A stretch of 64,000 nucleotides of DNA from Streptomyces sp. HUAS YS2. GTDB taxonomy: Bacteria > Actinomycetota > Actinomycetes > Streptomycetales > Streptomycetaceae. The translations under genes were made by a program, and so were the position numbers. The stretch spans positions 3,319,001 to 3,383,000 of the forward strand of contig NZ_CP137573.1 in the NCBI RefSeq assembly GCF_033343995.1. The letters are read 5' to 3'. Below the pieces are notes generated by a model, which saw only the letters and a program-made list of their open reading frames with translations, did not search any database and was not told the DNA's origin. Numbering within the stretch: the first letter of the stretch is position 1; the number at the start of each line of letters is the position of its first letter. Positions 32,785-41,914 of the stretch are shown here, piece by piece.

Positions 32785-33929
32785 GGGTCGGGAGCAGCTA
32801 CGACGCCCAGCTCCGCCAGCTTCGCCTTGCCGCCGACCCATCCCCGACGCGCCCCTCGCGGGATCGGCGCCCTGGGGCGCCTCACAAGCTTCGGGCCGCT
32901 GCGCCGGCCTCCGACCGGCGGTCCACGGAGTGGGCCAGGTCCGCAAACCGGCGCGGCTAGCCCAGCGGGTCGGGAGCGGCTACGACGCCCAGCTCCGCCA
33001 GCTTCGCCTTGCCGCCGACCCATCCCCGCCGCGCCCCTCGCGGGATCGGCGCCCTGGGGCGCCTCACAAGCTTCGGGCCGCTGCGCCGGCCTCCGACCGG
33101 CGGTCCACGGAGTGGGCCAGGTCCGCAAACCGGCGCGGCTAGCCCAGCGGGTCGGGAGCAGCTACGACGCCCAGCTCCGCCAGCTTCGCCTTGCCGCCGA
33201 CCCATCCCCGCCGCGCCCCTCGCGGGATCGGCGCCCTGGGGCGCCTCACAAGCTTCGGGCCGCTGCGCCGGCCTCCGACCGGCGGCCCACGAAGTGGGCC
33301 AGGTCCGCAAACCGGCGCGGCTAGCCCAGCGGGTCGGGAGCAGCTACGACGCCCAGCTCCGCCAGCTTCGCCTTGCCGCCGACCCATCCACGACGCGCCC
33401 CTCGCGGGATCGGCGCCCTGGGGCGCCTCACAAGCTTCGGGCCGCTGCGCCGGCCTCCGACCGGCGGCCCACGGAGTGGGCCAGGTCCGCAAAACCGGCG
33501 CGGCTAGCCCAGCGGGTCGGGAGCGGCTACGACGCCCAGCTCCGCCAGCTTCGCCTTGCCGCCGACCCATCCCCGACGCGCCCCTCGCGGGATCGGCGCC
33601 CTGGGGCGCCTCACAAGCTTCGGGCCGCTGCGCCGGCCTCCGACCGGCGGCCCACGAAGTGGGCCAGGTCCGCAAACCGGCGCGGCTAGCCCAGCGGGTC
33701 GGGAGCGGCTACGACGCCCAGCTCCGCCAGCTTCGCCTTGCCGCCGACCCATCCACGACGCGCCCCTCGCGGGATCGGCGCCCTGGGGCGCCTCACAAGC
33801 TTCGGGCCGCTGCGCCGGCCTCCGACCGGCGGCCCACGAAGTGGGCCAGGTCCGCAAAACCGGCGCGGCTAGCCCAGCGGGTCGGGAGCGGCTACGACGC
33901 CCAGCTCCGCCAGCTTCGCCTTGCCGCCG
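32785..33929 (-). repeat. Tandem array of six ~182-bp units built from the 3' end of map, plus the map end itself
   Basis: Anchoring on GGGTCGGGAGC, copies begin at 32785, 32967, 33149, 33331, 33514 and 33696, and the seventh, partial copy (33879) is the genuine map 3' end. Unit lengths are 182, 182, 182, 183, 182 and 183 bp. Each unit reads (minus strand) as the last 19 codons and stop of map, then ~122 bp of noncoding DNA with three hairpins. In the map-proximal unit these are GGCCCAC-GAA-GTGGGCC (33831-33847), GCCGG/CCGGC (33814-33830) and GGCGCCC-TG-GGGCGCC (33777-33792). Copies differ at a handful of positions in mosaic combinations. No protein-coding role is credible because 182 is not a multiple of 3 and each unit carries the map stop. 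Confidence 0.97.
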
Positions 33930-34720
33930 TCGACGGCCGTGAGGACCAGCGGGCCCTCCTCCGTGAGGGCGACGGAGTGCTCCCAGTGCGAGGACCAGGT
34001 GCCGTCCGTCGTGATGACGGTCCAGTCGTCCGCGAGGACCTCGGTGCGCGGGGTGCCGAGCGAGACCATCGGCTCGATGGCCAGGCAGAAGCCGGGGACC
34101 AGCTTCGGGCCCTTGCCGCGCTTGCGGGAGACGTAGTTCAGCAGGTGCGGGTCCATGTGCATCTCGGTGCCGATGCCGTGGCCGCCGTAGTCCTCGACGA
34201 TCCCGTACTTGCCGAGGCTGTGGTCGCCGACCGGCGGACGCGGCTGGCGCTTGATGTACGACTCGATCGCCTTGGAGATGTCGACCAGCCGGCCGCCGAG
34301 CTTCATGGCCGCGATGCCGGCCCACATCGACTCCTCGGTCACCCGGGAGAGCTCGACCAGCTCCGGCGCGTGACCGGTGCCGACGAAGGCGGTGTACGCG
34401 GCGTCGCCGTGCCAGCCGTCGACGATCGCGCCGGCGTCGATGGAGATGATGTCGCCGTCCTTGAGGACGGTCTTCCCGTCCGGGATGCCGTGGACCACGA
34501 CCTCGTTCACCGAGGTGCAGATGGTCGCGGGGAACCCGCCGTACCCGAGGAAGTTCGACTTCGCGCCGTGGTCCGCGATCACCTTGCGGGCGACCTCGTC
34601 CAGGTCCTTCGTCGTGGCGCCCGGCACGGCCGCCTCACGCGTGGCCGCGTGGATGGCGGCGACGACCAGCCCCGCCTCGCGCATCTTCGCGATCTGCTCG
34701 GGGGTCTTGATCTGCACCAT
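33869..34720 (-). CDS. map: Methionine aminopeptidase, type I
   Basis: Removes the initiator methionine from nascent proteins; cytosolic dinuclear-metal enzyme. The 283-residue protein has the metal ligands in ISIDAGA (D95), WHGDAAYT (D106), DYGGHGIGTEMHMDPH and LAIEPM and a later SSHWEHSVALTEEG glutamate/histidine region. The last ~20 residues (GGKAKLAELGVVAAPDPLG) lie after the catalytic domain and are the segment copied six times downstream. It follows adk but a 14-bp-stem hairpin lies between, so some transcription may start in that gap. Confidence 0.96.
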   Translation of the reverse strand: MVQIKTPEQIAKMREAGLVVAAIHAATREAAVPGATTKDLDEVARKVIADHGAKSNFLGYGGFPATICTSVNEVVVHGIPDGKTVLKDGDIISIDAGAIVDGWHGDAAYTAFVGTGHAPELVELSRVTEESMWAGIAAMKLGGRLVDISKAIESYIKRQPRPPVGDHSLGKYGIVEDYGGHGIGTEMHMDPHLLNYVSRKRGKGPKLVPGFCLAIEPMVSLGTPRTEVLADDWTVITTDGTWSSHWEHSVALTEEGPLVLTAVDGGKAKLAELGVVAAPDPLG

Positions 34721-34762
34721 CGTGACGGGGGCCTTTCCTTACGCGTACCGGGGACAGAACAA

Positions 34763-34805
34763 CGATACGGCCGCGGCATCCCCGAGGGGCACCGCGGCCG
34801 TATCG
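34763..34805 (-). terminator. Strong terminator after adk
   Basis: CGATACGGCCGCGG (34763-34776) pairs perfectly with CCGCGGCCGTATCG (34792-34805), with CCCC/GGGG pairing in the loop. It lies 13 nt past the adk stop and should end the secY-adk transcript before map. Confidence 0.9.
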
Positions 34806-34817
34806 CACGAACCAGGG

Positions 34818-35465
34818 TTACTTCTTGAGCGCGGCCATGGCCTTCGCCGTGACCTCGTCCACCTTGCCGAGCGCCGAGATCGTCACGACCAGGTTCTGCG
34901 CCCGGTAGTAGTCGATGATCGGCTCGGTCTGCGTGTGGTAGACCTCCAGGCGCTTGCGGACGGTCTCCTCGGAGTCGTCGCTGCGCTGGAAGAGCTCACC
35001 GCCACAGACGTCGCAGACGCCCTCGGTCTTCGGTGCGTTGTACGTCACGTGGAACACGTGCGCACTGTCGTTGCGGCAGATGCGGCGACCCGCGATCCGC
35101 TTCACGACCTCGTCCTCGGGGACCTCCAGGTCCAGGACCGCGTCCAGCTGCATGTCCTCGGCCTTGAGCACCACGTCGAGCGCCTCGGCCTGGGCCACGT
35201 TCCGCGGGAACCCGTCGAGCAGGAAGCCGTTCGCGGCGTCCGGCTGCTCCATGCGGTCCTTGGCCATCCCGATGGTCACCTCGTCGGGCACCAGGTCGCC
35301 GGCGTCCATGAACGCCTTGGCCTTCAGACCCAGCTCCGTGCCCTGCGAGATGTTGGCGCGGAACAGGTCGCCCGTGGAGATGTGCGGGATGTCCAGGTTC
35401 TTGGCAAGGAACGCGGCCTGCGTACCCTTACCGGCCCCGGGCGGTCCGACGAGGACGATTCGCAT
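34818..35465 (-). CDS. adk: Adenylate kinase
   Basis: Catalyses ATP + AMP = 2 ADP. The 215-residue protein starts with the P-loop [20 protein letters not shown], has the AMP-binding [11 protein letters not shown] region and a long-form LID domain containing C-R-N-D/S and CDVCGG cysteines, suggesting a partly retained zinc site. Its ATG overlaps the secY stop by one nucleotide (TGATG), so translation is coupled to secY. Confidence 0.97.
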   Translation of the reverse strand: MRIVLVGPPGAGKGTQAAFLAKNLDIPHISTGDLFRANISQGTELGLKAKAFMDAGDLVPDEVTIGMAKDRMEQPDAANGFLLDGFPRNVAQAEALDVVLKAEDMQLDAVLDLEVPEDEVVKRIAGRRICRNDSAHVFHVTYNAPKTEGVCDVCGGELFQRSDDSEETVRKRLEVYHTQTEPIIDYYRAQNLVVTISALGKVDEVTAKAMAALKK

Positions 35466-36784
35466 CAGCGGAGGAACCCTTCGTAATTGCGCTGCTGGAG
35501 CTGGCTCTCGATCTGCTTCACGGTCTCCAGCCCCACACCCACGATGATGAGGATGCTCGTCCCGCCGAACGGGAAGTTGGCATTGGCGCCACCGAAGCCT
35601 GCCAACGCCATCGTCGGCACAAGAGCGATCAGACCCAGATACAGCGAGCCCGGCCAAGTGATCCGGTTGAGCACGTAGCTCAGGTACTCGGCAGTAGGTC
35701 GACCAGCCCGGATACCCGGGATGAAGCCACCATACTTCTTCATGTTGTCCGCGACTTCCTCGGGGTTGAACGAGATCGCCACATAGAAGAAGGCGAAGAA
35801 CACGATCAGAAGGAAGTACGCGGCGATGTAGTAGGGGTGGTCACCCTTGACGAAGTGGGCTTCGATCCAGGTTTTCCAGCCCGCCGTCGAGTTCGAGAAC
35901 TGCGCGATCAAGGCCGGGATGTAGAGCAGCGACGAGGCGAAGATGACAGGAATCACACCCGCCTGGTTCACCTTGAGAGGGATATAAGTGGACGTTCCGC
36001 CGTAGGACCTGCGGCCGATCATCCGCTTCGCGTACTGCACCGGGATACGGCGCTGGGCCTGCTCGACGAAGACCACGAGACCGACCATCGCGAATCCGAC
36101 GAGGATCACGGTGCCGAATTCGATCCAGCCGTCGGCCAGGTCGCCCTCGACCTTGATCTTCCAGAGCGCGCCGGGGAAACCGGCCGCGATCGAGATGAAC
36201 ATCAGGATCGACATGCCGTTGCCGATGCCGCGGTCGGTGATCAGCTCGCCGAGCCACATGACGAAGGCGGTGCCCGCGGTCATCGTGATGACCATTGTCA
36301 CAGTGGTGAAGATCGACTGGTCCGGCACGACCTGCCCGGCGACGGAGCAGCCGCTGAAGAGCGCGCCGGTACGGGCCGTCGCGACCAGACCGGTGCCCTG
36401 GAGGATCGCCAGGGCGACCGTCAGATAACGCGTGTACTGCGTGATCTTGGCGGTGCCGGACTGACCCTCCTTCTTGAGGGCCTCCAGACGCGGGATGACG
36501 ACGGTCAGCAGCTGAAGGATGATGCTCGCCGTGATGTACGGCATGATGCCGAGCGCGAAGATGGTGATCTGCAGCAGCGCGCCGCCGCTGAACATGTTCA
36601 CCAGGCCGAACAGGCTGTTGTTGCCCTGGCTCGCCTCGTCCACGCACTGCTGGACCGAGGAGTAGTCGACGCCGGGCACCGGGATGTGTGCTCCGAGCCG
36701 GTACAGCACGATGATGCCGAGCGTGAAGAGCAGCTTCTTGCGCAGGTCGGGCGTCTTGAACGCCCGGGCGAACGCGGTGAGCAC
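35465..36784 (-). CDS. secY: Protein translocase subunit SecY
   Basis: Channel-forming subunit of the Sec translocon. The 439-residue protein has the expected ten hydrophobic segments and the SecY signatures [15 protein letters not shown] and [17 protein letters not shown]; the [20 protein letters not shown] loop matches cytoplasmic loop 5. GTG 36784 is chosen over the longer open frame because a perfect AGGAGG lies 5 nt before it. It is followed by adk through a TGATG overlap. A hairpin at 36974-37011 separates it from rplO. Confidence 0.97.
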   Translation of the reverse strand: MLTAFARAFKTPDLRKKLLFTLGIIVLYRLGAHIPVPGVDYSSVQQCVDEASQGNNSLFGLVNMFSGGALLQITIFALGIMPYITASIILQLLTVVIPRLEALKKEGQSGTAKITQYTRYLTVALAILQGTGLVATARTGALFSGCSVAGQVVPDQSIFTTVTMVITMTAGTAFVMWLGELITDRGIGNGMSILMFISIAAGFPGALWKIKVEGDLADGWIEFGTVILVGFAMVGLVVFVEQAQRRIPVQYAKRMIGRRSYGGTSTYIPLKVNQAGVIPVIFASSLLYIPALIAQFSNSTAGWKTWIEAHFVKGDHPYYIAAYFLLIVFFAFFYVAISFNPEEVADNMKKYGGFIPGIRAGRPTAEYLSYVLNRITWPGSLYLGLIALVPTMALAGFGGANANFPFGGTSILIIVGVGLETVKQIESQLQQRNYEGFLR

Positions 36785-36903
36785 GGTGCCTCCTGCGACC
36801 CCCGCGTGAGAGCGCGTGAGGTGACGGTTTGTAAGTGAGCGGGGTACAGAACACGGCAGTCCCACGCTCTGAGCGCAGACTGCCGGGCAAGCTAACAGCG
36901 GCT

Positions 36904-36933
36904 ACCATACCCGCCCCCACGGCGAGCGGGAAA
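36904..36933 (-). promoter_or_regulatory. Candidate secY-adk promoter
   Basis: -10 TATGGT (36909-36904) with -35 TTTCCC (36933-36928), 18-nt spacing, in the gap between the rplO terminator and secY. Transcription would start near 36897, giving a ~110-nt leader. The -35 is weak, so this is tentative. Confidence 0.42.
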
Positions 36934-36973
36934 CGTCCGCCGAGGAGCCGGGACCCGGCATGCATCGCAAACA

Positions 36974-37011
36974 AGCCTGGCCGGCTCCCCCGAGGGGGAA
37001 CCGGCCAGGCT
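36974..37011 (-). terminator. Terminator after rplO (end of the spc r-protein unit)
   Basis: AGCCTGGCCGG (36974-36984) pairs with CCGGCCAGGCT (37001-37011), with CCCCC/GGGGG pairing inside the loop. It lies 21 nt past the rplO stop. Confidence 0.88.
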
Positions 37012-37031
37012 CAGTGCTGTCGTGCCGAGGC

Positions 37032-37487
37032 TCAGACGAGCTCGGTGACGGTGCCGCCGGCGGCGGCGATCTTCTCCTTGGCGGAGCCGGAGACGGCGTC
37101 GACCGTCACCTGCAGCGCCACGGTGATCTCGCCGGTGCCGAGCACCTTGACGAGGCTGTTCTTGCGCACCGCGCCCTTGGCGACCAGGTCGGCCACCGTG
37201 ACCTCTCCACCCTCGGGGTAGAGAGCGCCGAGCTTGTCCAGGTTCACGACCTGGTACTCGGTGCGGAAGGGGTTCTTGAAGCCCTTCAGCTTCGGGAGGC
37301 GCATGTGGAGGGGCATCTGCCCACCCTCGAAGCGCTCCGGAACCTGGTAGCGGGCCTTCGTGCCCTTCGTACCACGACCGGCCGTCTTACCCTTCGACGC
37401 CTCACCACGACCCACACGGGTCTTGGCGGTCTTGGCGCCCGGGGCGGGACGGAGGTTGTGGACCTTCAGCGGGTTCTGCTCCGCCAT
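37032..37487 (-). CDS. rplO: 50S ribosomal protein L15
   Basis: Large-subunit assembly protein. The 151 residues show the basic Gly-rich N-terminus ([20 protein letters not shown], then [11 protein letters not shown]), the [18 protein letters not shown] motif and the C-terminal [17 protein letters not shown]. One nucleotide separates its ATG from the rpmD stop. It is the last ribosomal-protein gene of the spc unit before the terminator. Confidence 0.97.
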   Translation of the reverse strand: MAEQNPLKVHNLRPAPGAKTAKTRVGRGEASKGKTAGRGTKGTKARYQVPERFEGGQMPLHMRLPKLKGFKNPFRTEYQVVNLDKLGALYPEGGEVTVADLVAKGAVRKNSLVKVLGTGEITVALQVTVDAVSGSAKEKIAAAGGTVTELV

Positions 37488-37488
37488 G

Positions 37489-37671
37489 TCAGTCGACCTC
37501 CTCGACCGTCACGAGGTGGCGGACGGTGTGCACCATTCCGCGGAACTCGGGGCGGTCCTCCTTGACGACCACGTCGTTCAGGCGCTTGAGCCCGAGCGAA
37601 CGCAGGGTGTCGCGGTGGTTCTGCTTGCTGCCGATGTACGACTTCGTCTGCGTGATCTTGAGACGGGCCAT
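37489..37671 (-). CDS. rpmD: 50S ribosomal protein L30
   Basis: A 60-residue ribosomal protein: [20 protein letters not shown], then [19 protein letters not shown] and an [13 protein letters not shown] end, the standard L30 sequence. Its ATG shares one base with the rpsE stop (TAATG), indicating translational coupling. Length is typical. Confidence 0.97.
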   Translation of the reverse strand: MARLKITQTKSYIGSKQNHRDTLRSLGLKRLNDVVVKEDRPEFRGMVHTVRHLVTVEEVD

Positions 37672-38273
37672 TACGCACCCGCTCCCGCACGTGCACGAAG
37701 CAGAGCCGCGGGGGCGACGTCCTCGAGCGGCAGACCACGGCGAGCCGCGATCTCCTCGGGACGCTGCAGGCCCTTCAGGGCCTCCACGGTCGCGTGCACG
37801 ATGTTGATCGCGTTGTCGGAGCCGAGCGACTTCGACAGGATGTCGTGAACGCCGGCGCACTCGAGCACGGCGCGCACCGGGCCACCGGCGATAACACCGG
37901 TACCGGGGGAAGCCGGCTTGAGCAGGACGACGCCCGCGGCCTTCTCGCCCTGGATCGGGTGCGGGATGGTGCCCTGGATGCGGGGGACCTTGAAGAAGTT
38001 CTTCTTGGCCTCTTCCACGCCCTTGGCGATGGCCGCGGGAACTTCCTTGGCCTTGCCGTAACCGACACCTACGGTGCCGTCACCGTCGCCCACCACGACC
38101 AGCGCGGTGAAGCTGAAGCGGCGACCACCCTTGACAACCTTGGCGACGCGGTTGATCGCGACAACGCGCTCAACGTACGCGGTCTTCTCGGCGGCAGCGC
38201 CACCGTCGCGACCCTTCCGGTCCCGCCGCTCGCCGCCACCGGCACCGCTGCCGCGGCGCTGGGGTCCAGCCAT
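37671..38273 (-). CDS. rpsE: 30S ribosomal protein S5
   Basis: Small-subunit protein important for fidelity and mRNA unwinding. The 200-residue product has a Gly/Arg-rich N-terminal extension ([20 protein letters not shown]), then the double-stranded-RNA-binding-like domain [20 protein letters not shown] and the C-terminal domain with [20 protein letters not shown]. The extension is usual in actinobacteria. The stop is fused to the rpmD start. Confidence 0.97.
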   Translation of the reverse strand: MAGPQRRGSGAGGGERRDRKGRDGGAAAEKTAYVERVVAINRVAKVVKGGRRFSFTALVVVGDGDGTVGVGYGKAKEVPAAIAKGVEEAKKNFFKVPRIQGTIPHPIQGEKAAGVVLLKPASPGTGVIAGGPVRAVLECAGVHDILSKSLGSDNAINIVHATVEALKGLQRPEEIAARRGLPLEDVAPAALLRARAGAGA

Positions 38274-38318
38274 TGGATTACCTCTCTCTGTTACGTCCGT
38301 TAGTCCCGGAACCGGGGC

Positions 38319-38702
38319 TTAGAACTTCAGCCCGGCTTCGCGGGCGGCGTCAGCCAGAGCGGCAATGCGCCCGGCGTACCTGTTGCCACCACGGTCGAAC
38401 ACGACGGCCTCGACGCCGGCGGCCTTGGCGCGCTCGGCGACCAGGGCTCCGACCTGCTTGGCCTGCGCGGACTTGTCACCCTCGCCACCGCGGATCGACG
38501 CGTCCAGGTTCGACGCGGACGCAAGGGTGTGGCCCTTGAGGTCGTCGATGACCTGAGCGGTGATACCGCGGTTGGAACGCGTCACGACGAGGCGCGGACG
38601 CTCCGCCGTACCCGACACGTGCTTGCGGATGCGCATGTGGCGACGCGCCTTGGCAGCGCGCTTGTAAGCGTCGCCCTTGGCGATCTTCACACCGTATGCC
38701 AT
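38319..38702 (-). CDS. rplR: 50S ribosomal protein L18
   Basis: 5S rRNA-binding protein of the central protuberance. The 127-residue product has the basic N-terminal tail ([20 protein letters not shown]), the [18 protein letters not shown] strand and the C-terminal [20 protein letters not shown], with the closing REAGLKF. It follows rplF after 3 bp. Confidence 0.97.
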   Translation of the reverse strand: MAYGVKIAKGDAYKRAAKARRHMRIRKHVSGTAERPRLVVTRSNRGITAQVIDDLKGHTLASASNLDASIRGGEGDKSAQAKQVGALVAERAKAAGVEAVVFDRGGNRYAGRIAALADAAREAGLKF

Positions 38703-38705
38703 GGC

Positions 38706-39245
38706 TTACTTACCAGCCTTTCCGACCTTGCGGCGGATGACCTCGCCCGCGTACTTCACGCCCTTGGCCTTGTACGGGTCGGGCTTGCGAAGCTTGCGGA
38801 TGTTGGCGGCGACCTCGCCGACCTTCTGCTTGTCGATGCCCTCGACCGAGAACTTGGTCGGCGACTCGACCTTGAAGGAGATGCCCTCGGGCGCCTCCAC
38901 CAGGATCGAGTGGCTGTAACCGAGCTGGAACTCCAGGTTGGAGCCCTTCGCGGCGACGCGGTAACCGACACCGCTGATCTCGAGCGCCTTCGTGTACCCC
39001 TGGGTCACACCGGTGATCATGTTGGCCACCAGCGTGCGGGACAGGCCGTGAAGGGCCTTGTTCTGACGCTCGTCGTTCGGACGGGTGACGTTGAGAACGC
39101 CCTCCTCGCCCTTAACGATCTCGATCGGCGCGGCGACGGTGTGGGTCAGGGTGCCCTTGGAACCCTTGACCGTGACCGTGCGGCCCTCGATGGTGACGTC
39201 CACGCCGGCGGGAACCGTGATGGGGAGCTTGCCAATACGCGACAT
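38706..39245 (-). CDS. rplF: 50S ribosomal protein L6
   Basis: Large-subunit protein near the factor-binding site. The 179 residues comprise two repeated domains; [20 protein letters not shown] starts the first, and the C-terminal signature [20 protein letters not shown] closes the second. Normal length; 21 bp downstream of rpsH and 3 bp upstream of rplR. Confidence 0.97.
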   Translation of the reverse strand: MSRIGKLPITVPAGVDVTIEGRTVTVKGSKGTLTHTVAAPIEIVKGEEGVLNVTRPNDERQNKALHGLSRTLVANMITGVTQGYTKALEISGVGYRVAAKGSNLEFQLGYSHSILVEAPEGISFKVESPTKFSVEGIDKQKVGEVAANIRKLRKPDPYKAKGVKYAGEVIRRKVGKAGK

Positions 39246-39266
39246 TAGCTATTCCTCCGTTCCCGA

Positions 39267-39665
39267 CTACCAGACGTAGGCGAGGACTTCCCCACCCACG
39301 CCCTTCTTCTGCGCCTGCTGGCCGGTCAGGAGACCGTGGGACGTGGAGATGATCGCCACGCCCAGGCCGCCGAGAACCTTCGGCAGGTTGGTGGACTTCG
39401 CGTAAACCCGGAGGCCGGGCTTCGAGATCCGCTTGATGCCCGCGATGGAGCGCTCACGGTTCGGACCGAACTTGAGCTCGAGGACGAGGTTCTTGCCGAC
39501 CTCGGCGTCCTCGACCTTCCAGCCCGTGATGAAGCCCTCCTGCTGGAGGATTTCCGCGATGTGAGACTTGATCTTGCTGTGCGGCATCGCCACGGTGTCG
39601 TGGTACGCCGAGTTCGCGTTACGCAGACGAGTCAGCATGTCCGCGATCGGATCAGTCATGGTCAT
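39267..39665 (-). CDS. rpsH: 30S ribosomal protein S8
   Basis: Primary 16S rRNA-binding protein and, in many bacteria, the translational regulator of the spc operon. The 132-residue product begins [20 protein letters not shown] and ends with the signature [20 protein letters not shown] then EVLAYVW. The open frame continues upstream to 39836 but ATG 39665 gives the family start. A 211-bp gap to rpsN contains no gene I can support. Confidence 0.97.
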   Translation of the reverse strand: MTMTDPIADMLTRLRNANSAYHDTVAMPHSKIKSHIAEILQQEGFITGWKVEDAEVGKNLVLELKFGPNRERSIAGIKRISKPGLRVYAKSTNLPKVLGGLGVAIISTSHGLLTGQQAQKKGVGGEVLAYVW

Positions 39666-39876
39666 GAATTGGCCTTCGGCCTCTCTCGCCGGGGTTTCCT
39701 GTATGCGCCATCCCTCTCCCCACACAGGGGCGGGACGGGTGCGGCGCGGGGACCTACGGCGTAGTAAGTCGGTAGGGCGGCGGACGCCCAACCCTCCTAG
39801 CCTAAGCCATGGAGGGATGGGCAACCGCCAACCCAATACTTACCGAGAGACTCCGGTCATCCCTGAAAAGCAGGGA

Positions 39877-40062
39877 CTACCAGGAGCTCTTGGTCACGCC
39901 CGGCAGCTCGCCACGGTGAGCCATCTCACGAAGGCACACGCGGCACAGGCCGAACTTGCGGTACACGGAGTGGGGACGACCACAGCGCTGGCAGCGCGTG
40001 TAGCCACGCACACCGAACTTGGGCTTGCGAGCAGCCTTCGCGATGAGAGCCTTCTTCGCCAT
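39877..40062 (-). CDS. rpsN: 30S ribosomal protein S14, type Z
   Basis: Short zinc-binding form of S14, 61 residues ([20 protein letters not shown], then [18 protein letters not shown] and [13 protein letters not shown]). The four cysteines of CQRC and CRVC form the zinc ribbon. Streptomyces usually have a longer zinc-free paralogue under Zur elsewhere (family knowledge). It lies 5 bp downstream of rplE. Confidence 0.97.
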   Translation of the reverse strand: MAKKALIAKAARKPKFGVRGYTRCQRCGRPHSVYRKFGLCRVCLREMAHRGELPGVTKSSW

Positions 40063-40067
40063 CTCGC

Positions 40068-40622
40068 TTACGCCTCCTTGAACGGGAAGCCGAGGTGACG
40101 CAGAAGGGCACGGCCCTCGTCGTCGTTGGTCGCCGTGGTGACCACGGTGATGTCCATACCCCGGACACGGTCGATCTTGTCCTGGTCGATCTCGTGGAAC
40201 ATGACCTGCTCCGTGAGACCGAAGGTGTAGTTGCCACGGCCGTCGAACTGCTTGGGGGACAGGCCACGGAAGTCGCGGATGCGCGGCAGCGCGAGCGACA
40301 GGGTGCGGTCCAGGAACTCCCACATGCGGTCGCCACGGAGCGTGACGTGGGCACCGATCGGCTGACCCTCACGCAGCTTGAACTGCGCGATGGACTTGCG
40401 GGCCTTGGTGACGGCCGGCTTCTGACCGGTGATCGTGGTGAGATCGCGGATCGCACCGTCGATCAGCTTGGAGTCACGGGCGGCGTCGCCGACACCCATG
40501 TTCACCACGATCTTCACGAGGCCGGGGATCTGCATGACGTTCTCGTAGGAGAACTCCTCACGCAGCTTGCCCGCGATCTCCTCGCGGTACTTCGTCTTGA
40601 GACGCGGAGTGGTGGTAGCCAT
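40068..40622 (-). CDS. rplE: 50S ribosomal protein L5
   Basis: 5S rRNA-binding protein contacting the P-site tRNA. The 184-residue product has the signature [20 protein letters not shown], the [20 protein letters not shown] loop and the end [20 protein letters not shown] then [13 protein letters not shown]. Its ATG shares one nucleotide with the rplX stop, so the two are coupled. Confidence 0.97.
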   Translation of the reverse strand: MATTTPRLKTKYREEIAGKLREEFSYENVMQIPGLVKIVVNMGVGDAARDSKLIDGAIRDLTTITGQKPAVTKARKSIAQFKLREGQPIGAHVTLRGDRMWEFLDRTLSLALPRIRDFRGLSPKQFDGRGNYTFGLTEQVMFHEIDQDKIDRVRGMDITVVTTATNDDEGRALLRHLGFPFKEA

Positions 40623-40933
40623 CAGATGTCCTCACCCGTCCGCTTGGCAACGCGGATCTTGTTGCCCTCGTCGTCGAAGCGGTAACCGACACGCGTGACG
40701 ACCTTCTTGCCGTCCTTCTCCACGACCAGCTGGACGTTGGAGACGTGGACCGGAGCCTCGGTCGTGACGATGCCACCGGCCTGCGACGGGCCGGCCTTGG
40801 TGTGCTTCTTGACCCGGTTGACACCCTCGACCAGGACGCGGTTCTCGCGGGGGAAGGCCGAGATGACCTTGCCCTGCTTGCCCTTGTCCTTACCGGTGAT
40901 GACCTGGACCAGGTCGCCCTTCTTGATCTTCAT
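40622..40933 (-). CDS. rplX: 50S ribosomal protein L24
   Basis: Assembly-initiator protein of the large subunit. The 103-residue sequence starts [20 protein letters not shown] with the KOW motif and contains [12 protein letters not shown] and a final [25 protein letters not shown] end. Two base pairs separate it from rplN. Confidence 0.97.
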   Translation of the reverse strand: MKIKKGDLVQVITGKDKGKQGKVISAFPRENRVLVEGVNRVKKHTKAGPSQAGGIVTTEAPVHVSNVQLVVEKDGKKVVTRVGYRFDDEGNKIRVAKRTGEDI

Positions 40934-40935
40934 GC

Positions 40936-41304
40936 TTACAGCACCTCCGGCGCGAGCGAGATGATCTTCATGAACTTCTTCTCGCGCAGCTCACGGCCGA
41001 CCGGGCCGAAGATACGGGTGCCACGAGGGTCGCCGTCGTTCTTGAGAATGACAGCGGCGTTCTCGTCGAAGCGGATGTACGAGCCGTCCTGGCGGCGGCG
41101 CTCCTTGACGGTGCGAACGATGACCGCCTTGACGACGTCACCCTTCTTCACGTTGCCACCGGGGATCGCGTCCTTGACGGTGGCGACGATGACGTCACCG
41201 ATGCCCGCGTAGCGGCGACCCGAGCCACCGAGAACACGGATGCAAAGGATCTCCTTGGCACCAGTGTTGTCGGCGACACGCAGTCGCGACTCCTGCTGGA
41301 TCAC
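40936..41304 (-). CDS. rplN: 50S ribosomal protein L14
   Basis: Large-subunit protein at the intersubunit face. The 122 residues show [20 protein letters not shown], the [20 protein letters not shown] stretch and the closing [23 protein letters not shown] start at 41304 with AGGAGATAG upstream. It is the first gene after the two hairpins at 41334-41400, so it marks the start of the spc unit. Confidence 0.97.
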   Translation of the reverse strand: MIQQESRLRVADNTGAKEILCIRVLGGSGRRYAGIGDVIVATVKDAIPGGNVKKGDVVKAVIVRTVKERRRQDGSYIRFDENAAVILKNDGDPRGTRIFGPVGRELREKKFMKIISLAPEVL

Positions 41305-41333
41305 GTCTATCTCCTGATTTGTCTGCCGGTTCC

Positions 41334-41364
41334 CGGCCGGGGCTTCACGAGGAAGCCCCGGCCG
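41334..41364 (-). terminator. Hairpin in the rpsQ-rplN gap (S10/spc boundary)
   Basis: Left arm 41334-41346 pairs perfectly over 13 bp with right arm 41352-41364 (CGGCCGGGGCTTC against GAAGCCCCGGCCG), with a 5-nt loop ACGAG. A terminator-strength hairpin in the middle of the long ribosomal cluster. Confidence 0.82.
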
Positions 41365-41381
41365 AGCCTGGCGGAACTGTT

Positions 41382-41400
41382 CCTAGGGGGTCCCCCTAGG
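41382..41400 (-). terminator. Second hairpin directly after rpsQ
   Basis: CCTAGGGGG-T-CCCCCTAGG, a perfect 19-bp palindrome 5 nt past the rpsQ stop. With the 41334-41364 hairpin it forms a tandem pair that should end or attenuate the S10 operon transcript. Confidence 0.75.
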
Positions 41401-41405
41401 AGGGA

Positions 41406-41690
41406 TTACTTGGCCTTCTCGAGGATCTCGACGATGCGCCAGCGCTTCGTGGCGGACAGCGGCCGGGTCTCCATGATGAGGACACGGTCGCCGACACCCG
41501 CGGCGTTCTGCTCGTCGTGCGCCTTGAGCTTGTTCGTACGGCGGATGACCTTGCCGTACAGCGCGTGCTTCACACGGTCCTCGACGGCGACGACGACGGT
41601 CTTGTCCATCTTGTCGCTGACGACCAGACCCTCGCGGGTCTTGCGGAAACCGCGCTCGGTCTTGTTCTCAGTCACGTTGCTCTCGCTCAT
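41406..41690 (-). CDS. rpsQ: 30S ribosomal protein S17
   Basis: 16S rRNA-binding OB-fold protein. The 94-residue product has a short N-terminal extension ([17 protein letters not shown]), then [19 protein letters not shown] and [16 protein letters not shown], closing with [20 protein letters not shown]. It overlaps rpmC by one nucleotide. It is the last gene of the S10 unit. Confidence 0.97.
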   Translation of the reverse strand: MSESNVTENKTERGFRKTREGLVVSDKMDKTVVVAVEDRVKHALYGKVIRRTNKLKAHDEQNAAGVGDRVLIMETRPLSATKRWRIVEILEKAK

Positions 41691-41914
41691 CAGGCGTTCT
41701 CCACCGTCTCGATGCCGAGCTCGCGCTCCCGCATCAGGGTGTAGATCCGGGCGATGTCCTTACGGACCGCCTTGAGACGGCCGTGGTTCTCGAGCTGACC
41801 GGTCGCCGCCTGGAAGCGGAGGTTGAACAGCTCTTCCTTGGCCTCGCGGAGCTTGGCAACAAGCTCCTCGTTGCCCAGCTCGCGCAGCTCGGACGCCTTG
41901 GTACCGGCCGACAT
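41690..41914 (-). CDS. rpmC: 50S ribosomal protein L29
   Basis: Tunnel-exit protein that helps dock the signal recognition particle and trigger factor. The 74-residue helical product shows [20 protein letters not shown] and [20 protein letters not shown], the family signature. ATG 41914 forms TGATG with the rplP stop; a GTG one codon upstream is possible. Confidence 0.95.
   Translation of the reverse strand: MSAGTKASELRELGNEELVAKLREAKEELFNLRFQAATGQLENHGRLKAVRKDIARIYTLMRERELGIETVENA

Noticed and set aside
32785..33878. CRISPR array as an explanation of the regular repeats between map and infA
   Set aside because: Units are ~182 bp and identical throughout, with no short repeat/unique spacer alternation and no cas genes nearby.
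32775..33942. Open frames on both strands running through the tandem array
   Set aside because: They are formed by the repetition of a GC-rich unit with no stop in some frames; 182 bp is not a multiple of three, so frames shift, and there is no ribosome binding site.
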